Shown here: one piece after another, positions 51,269 to 53,488 of the stretch | Position numbering within the stretch: position 1 is the first letter of the stretch | Layout: every line of letters begins with the position of its first letter | Assembly (NCBI RefSeq): GCF_028689305.1 | Contig: NZ_JAQTWM010000004.1 | Location: 30,708-84,195, forward strand | DNA: 53,488 nt | DNA from: Rhodoferax sp. | Lineage (GTDB): Bacteria > Pseudomonadota > Gammaproteobacteria > Burkholderiales > Burkholderiaceae_C | Reading direction: 5' to 3' | Notes under the pieces: model-generated | Told to the model about the DNA's origin: nothing | The model's input: the letters and a program-made list of their open reading frames with translations, nothing else | The model's database searches: none | Translations under genes and position numbers: made by a program

Positions 51269-53386
51269 CTACTGCAGTGATGCGGCTGGTGTGCCGGTCT
51301 GGCCTGTGGTCAGTCGCAAACCGTGGCCGCGCGGGTACAACACCGTCTGGCCATCCAGTGCGGGGATGTTGATGGGCAGATGCCCCTGGGGAACCAGGTC
51401 ACCCAGAATCAGGCGGCAAAACGCCTGGTAGGCCACGCCAACCTCCAGACCCTGGGCATTGATATAGGAGTTGCCGTTGTAGCTGGCCACCATACTGTCG
51501 CTATAGGGTGCAAAAGCCGCGGTTTCATACGGCGCTGCCTGGCTCACAAAGACCGAAGGCACGTTGCGCGTCTTGGCCGCCTGCAGGGCCTGCAGCATGA
51601 CCTGGGCCTTTTCCTGATCAGTCCGGGACAAGGCAGCGGCCTTCAAGCCGGGCGCAAGGGGGGGCGCTGGCTCAGCATCAAACACCAGACTGCCGGACCT
51701 GGTCAACACCGCCAGGGTGGTTTCATAAGTTGATCCTGCCGGGCTGGCTGCGTTTTTGGCGGTGATGCTGGCCAGGTTTTCCACCGGGGTGACTTTGTTG
51801 GCGTCGTTGGAGACGATCAGCAACTGGCTGCGGTCAAGTTCACTGGCCACGGCCACCGGGTCCAGCGTGTTGGTGACGAAGACGGTCACCACCAGGCTGG
51901 TATTGCCATGGGCTGCCGCGGCGAGTTGCAGGCTGTTTTGGAGCGCCAGGCCTTGAAAGGCTTTGGACGCCAGCACCGTCACCCGTTGCAGCGTGGTGGC
52001 ATTGAGCGGCAGCGCGGGGGCGAAGCCATTGTGATTTTTCAGCAAGGTCACGGACTGTTCGGCCAGCTGGCGTTCGACGTCCGTGTGGGCGCCGCTGCCC
52101 ACGGTCTGGCGTGCCGTCTCGATCCGGGTTGCGACGGGCGTGTGGTCTGGCTGGAGCAGGCCGAGCTTCTTCTTGAGCGTCAGAATCCGCAGCACCGAGG
52201 CATCCACCTCGGCTTCACTCAGCGCCCCCGAGCGCACCGCCTGGACCGCCGCCAGGATGAAGCGGTCAAAGGTCTGCAGCATGGCAGGTGAATTCAGGCT
52301 GACCGGCATCAACGCGATGTCGGCGCCAGCGGCAAAGGTCTTCAACACCGCGTCTTCTGGCGTGAAAAAGGCGGCAATGCCAGCCATCGTCATGGCATCG
52401 GTCACCACCACACCCTGGTAACGCATGTCGCCACGCAGCAGATCGGTCAGGATCTTGCGCGACAAAGTGGCCGGGCGAATCATCTTCTGGCCCAGGTAGT
52501 CCGGCTGGCTGCCGTCCAGTGTGGTGTTGTCAAGCGCCGGATACTGGATGTGGGCGGTCATGACCATGTCGGGTGGCTGGTGGTCAAACACATACTGAAA
52601 CGGAAACAGGTCGATGTATTTGATGGTGGTCAGGTCATGGTTGACCAGCGGCAGCCCGTAATGGGAATCCACCTGGGTATCCCCATGCCCCGGGAAATGC
52701 TTGACGGTGGCGGCCACCTGCTGCGACTGGATGCCGCTTTGCAGGGCCAGGCCCAGCTGCGCGACCATTTCCGGCGAATCGGAAAAACTGCGCACGTTGA
52801 TCACCGGGTTGTTGGGGTTGATGTTCACGTCCAGCACCGGGGCGTGGTTCACGTTGATGCCCAGCACGGCCAGTTCGCGGCCCAGAATTTCGCCGGCGGC
52901 GCGGGCAAAACGGGTGTGGTTGCCTAGGTAGCTGGCGCCGATGGACATGTTGCCGGTGAAGCGGGTGCTGATGTCGCGTGGCGTGCGCAACACCGTGCCG
53001 CCTTCCTGGTCGGTGGTGATCAGGCTGCCAATACCCAGCCGGCCGGCAAAGGCTGCAGCCTGGATGTCGTGGGTCAGTTGCACGGTCTGCGCCACATTCT
53101 GGAGGTTGTTGGCAAACAGGATCACACCACCGAGCTGCTGGCGCTGGAGAAAGGCGCTGATCTGCGGCTGCATCTGTGTCCAGGCTGTGGTGCAGCTGGC
53201 GCTGGGCTGTTCACAAAAATAGCGGAAATCCACCACGAATTTCTGCGCCAGTTTTTCCTCCAGCGTCATCTTGGCCAGCAGGTTTTGCACCTCCTGGTCG
53301 GTGGGGTTGCCGCTGCCGCCACAGCCGGCCAGTGTCGTGGCCACCAGCACGGTCATGGCCCCGGTCAGTCTTGTCAGTCTGTTCAT
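51269..53386 (-). CDS. Glycoside hydrolase family 3 lipoprotein (beta-N-acetylhexosaminidase-like)
   Basis: 705 aa. Lipobox TTLAGCGGSG with Cys at about residue 22, so it is lipid-anchored. The GH3 domain has GSLITTDQEGGTVLR, the catalytic-site motif VKHFPGHGDTQVDSH and the nucleophile Asp in GVVVTDAMTMAG. The KHFPGHGDT histidine motif is typical of NagZ-type N-acetylglucosaminidases. Unlike cytoplasmic NagZ, a C-terminal GH3-like second domain of about 300 residues follows. ATG 53386 has GAGGG upstream; the in-frame start at 53455 lies in a terminator. Likely periplasmic or surface hydrolase of cell-wall or chitin fragments. Confidence 0.9.
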   Translation of the reverse strand: MNRLTRLTGAMTVLVATTLAGCGGSGNPTDQEVQNLLAKMTLEEKLAQKFVVDFRYFCEQPSASCTTAWTQMQPQISAFLQRQQLGGVILFANNLQNVAQTVQLTHDIQAAAFAGRLGIGSLITTDQEGGTVLRTPRDISTRFTGNMSIGASYLGNHTRFARAAGEILGRELAVLGINVNHAPVLDVNINPNNPVINVRSFSDSPEMVAQLGLALQSGIQSQQVAATVKHFPGHGDTQVDSHYGLPLVNHDLTTIKYIDLFPFQYVFDHQPPDMVMTAHIQYPALDNTTLDGSQPDYLGQKMIRPATLSRKILTDLLRGDMRYQGVVVTDAMTMAGIAAFFTPEDAVLKTFAAGADIALMPVSLNSPAMLQTFDRFILAAVQAVRSGALSEAEVDASVLRILTLKKKLGLLQPDHTPVATRIETARQTVGSGAHTDVERQLAEQSVTLLKNHNGFAPALPLNATTLQRVTVLASKAFQGLALQNSLQLAAAAHGNTSLVVTVFVTNTLDPVAVASELDRSQLLIVSNDANKVTPVENLASITAKNAASPAGSTYETTLAVLTRSGSLVFDAEPAPPLAPGLKAAALSRTDQEKAQVMLQALQAAKTRNVPSVFVSQAAPYETAAFAPYSDSMVASYNGNSYINAQGLEVGVAYQAFCRLILGDLVPQGHLPINIPALDGQTVLYPRGHGLRLTTGQTGTPAASLQ

Positions 53387-53428
53387 GAAGCGTCCCTCGG
53401 TTTGTCGCCTTTGCAGCGGCGGCCCAGT

Positions 53429-53463
53429 AAAAAAGCCCTGATGCGGGTGTGTCATCAGGGCTT
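53429..53463 (-). terminator. Terminator of a gene lying beyond the right edge
   Basis: On the minus strand AAGCCCTGATG (53463-53453) pairs with CATCAGGGCTT (53443-53433), followed by six T. It lies upstream of the GH3 gene, so it ends a minus-strand transcript entering from the right. Confidence 0.82.
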
Positions 53464-53488
53464 GTGTCTGGAGCGGGTGAAGGGAATC

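Overview
The window looks like a chromosomal segment of a betaproteobacterium of the order Burkholderiales, most likely a Comamonadaceae member close to Rhodoferax, Polaromonas or Acidovorax. The evidence is the GC-rich coding sequence, the tctCBA/tctDE tripartite carboxylate system, the exbB-exbD-lpxK-trm112-kdsB-adk order, the tig-clpP-clpX-lon order and the hpnCDE set. The taxonomic call is inference from family resemblance. No phage, integrase, insertion sequence or CRISPR array is visible.

Layout. 83-6562: a divergent tricarboxylate transport locus, with methyltransferase-tctD-tctE on the minus strand and tctC-tctB-tctA on the plus strand. 6614-12078: a redox/oxygen signalling block with a chemoreceptor carrying a c-type heme motif, an HDOD protein, a receiver/degenerate HD-GYP protein and a hemerythrin-histidine kinase. 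12081-18704: a minus-strand operon hpnC-hpnD-hpnE-penicillin acylase-hemH (squalene synthesis plus heme). 18746-23201: an RND efflux pair behind a promoter and a palindromic operator. 23218-27410: a tightly overlapped minus-strand operon of a thermostable-hemolysin-family protein, AMP ligase, heme-oxygenase-like di-iron protein, SDR and TPR protein, which looks like an uncharacterised small-molecule pathway. 27581-33574: tRNA-Leu(UAG) and the proteostasis genes tig, clpP, clpX and lon, with a sigma-32-type promoter before lon. 33639-34119: tRNA-Gly x2, tRNA-Cys and tRNA-Leu(UAA). 34135-41371: a hypothetical protein, a Crp/kinase/acyl-CoA dehydrogenase operon, a 2-hydroxyacid dehydrogenase, lexA with two SOS boxes and a small downstream partner, and a divergent asparaginase. 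41394-46224: two small envelope proteins, then adk, kdsB, trm112, lpxK, exbD and exbB. 46543-53386: xseA, sodB, a DUF192 protein, an Ala/Lys-rich secreted peptide, icd, a cupin and a GH3 lipoprotein.

The most unusual signal cuts across all of this. Nine copies of a 50-bp element are scattered from 1745 to 48621. Each has an 11-bp head (best form GGCTCTAGCCC), exactly 19 bp of variable middle, and a 20-bp tail that can fold as GCTAT-N7-ATAGC. Seven copies lie inside protein-coding genes (tctD, hpnE, hpnC, RND adaptor, asparaginase, lpxK, xseA), in both orientations and more than one frame, and most sit where the protein has a linker or tail. Two copies are intergenic. The head-to-tail distance is 30 bp in every copy. 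It behaves like a coding-tolerant mobile mini-repeat, comparable in concept to Rickettsia palindromic elements.
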